A stretch of DNA of 6,336 nt, from assembly GCA_031284445.1 (NCBI GenBank), contig JAISZW010000226.1, positions 1-6,336 of the forward strand. Reading direction: 5' to 3'. The stretch is from Candidatus Methanovirga basalitermitum (GTDB taxonomy: Archaea; Methanobacteriota; Methanobacteria; Methanobacteriales; Methanobacteriaceae). Below the pieces are notes generated by a model that worked only from the letters and a program-made list of their open reading frames with translations, had not been told where the DNA came from and did no database searches. The stretch's first letter is position 1, and each line of letters opens with the position of its first letter. This document shows positions 6,248-6,336 of this stretch, in pieces. The position numbers were made by a program, and so were the translations under genes.

Positions 6248-6336
6248 TAATTATTTACAAATGTTAAACTATGATTTTTAAAGATTTTAAACAATGGCAT
6301 GCTCCAAATATTATCAAAATCCCACACAGTCAAAAA

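Overview
The window looks like archaeal DNA from a gut-type methanogen of the order Methanobacteriales; Methanosphaera or Methanobrevibacter are the best guesses. It is very AT-rich, it carries a CbiA/CfbB-family amidotransferase of the kind used for coenzyme F430 or cobamide synthesis, its promoters resemble archaeal TATA boxes, and its insertion-sequence relics (IS630, ISH3, IS5) fit that group. The organism is inferred from memory of family sequences, not from a search.

Layout. Positions 1-109 hold no gene, only a hairpin at 11-40. Positions 110-1468 are a wrecked IS630-family transposase gene on the minus strand. A short regulatory-looking stretch (1478-1562) with a 12-bp inverted repeat and TATA-like boxes leads into an intact cfbB/cbiA-type gene (1585-2946, plus). 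Next comes a 125-bp element with near-perfect terminal inverted repeats (2984-3108), a MITE candidate. An intact 142-residue basic coiled-coil protein gene of unknown function follows (3166-3594, plus) behind its own TATA box. Positions 3595-3894 are non-coding: a short tandem repeat, a solo copy of the MITE end (3664-3690), then AT-rich sequence. Positions 3895-4991 are a broken ISH3-family transposase gene (plus). Positions 4992-5213 hold short direct repeats and a third copy of the MITE-type end (5089-5103). Positions 5214-6202 are a broken IS5-family transposase gene (minus). The last 134 bases have a TATA box for that gene and nothing else recognisable.

Overall this is an insertion-sequence graveyard around two intact genes. 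The three transposase relics carry many frameshifts and stops, and the ISH3 copy has also lost its catalytic glutamate. The two host genes stay fully open despite equally long A and T runs, so the decay is probably real and not sequencing error. The two intact genes are separated by the MITE candidate and each has its own likely promoter, so they are probably not one operon. No RNA gene, CRISPR array or complete mobile element was found. The most noteworthy signals are the MITE candidate and its two solo end copies, the uncharacterised coiled-coil gene between them, and the palindromes in front of cfbB.
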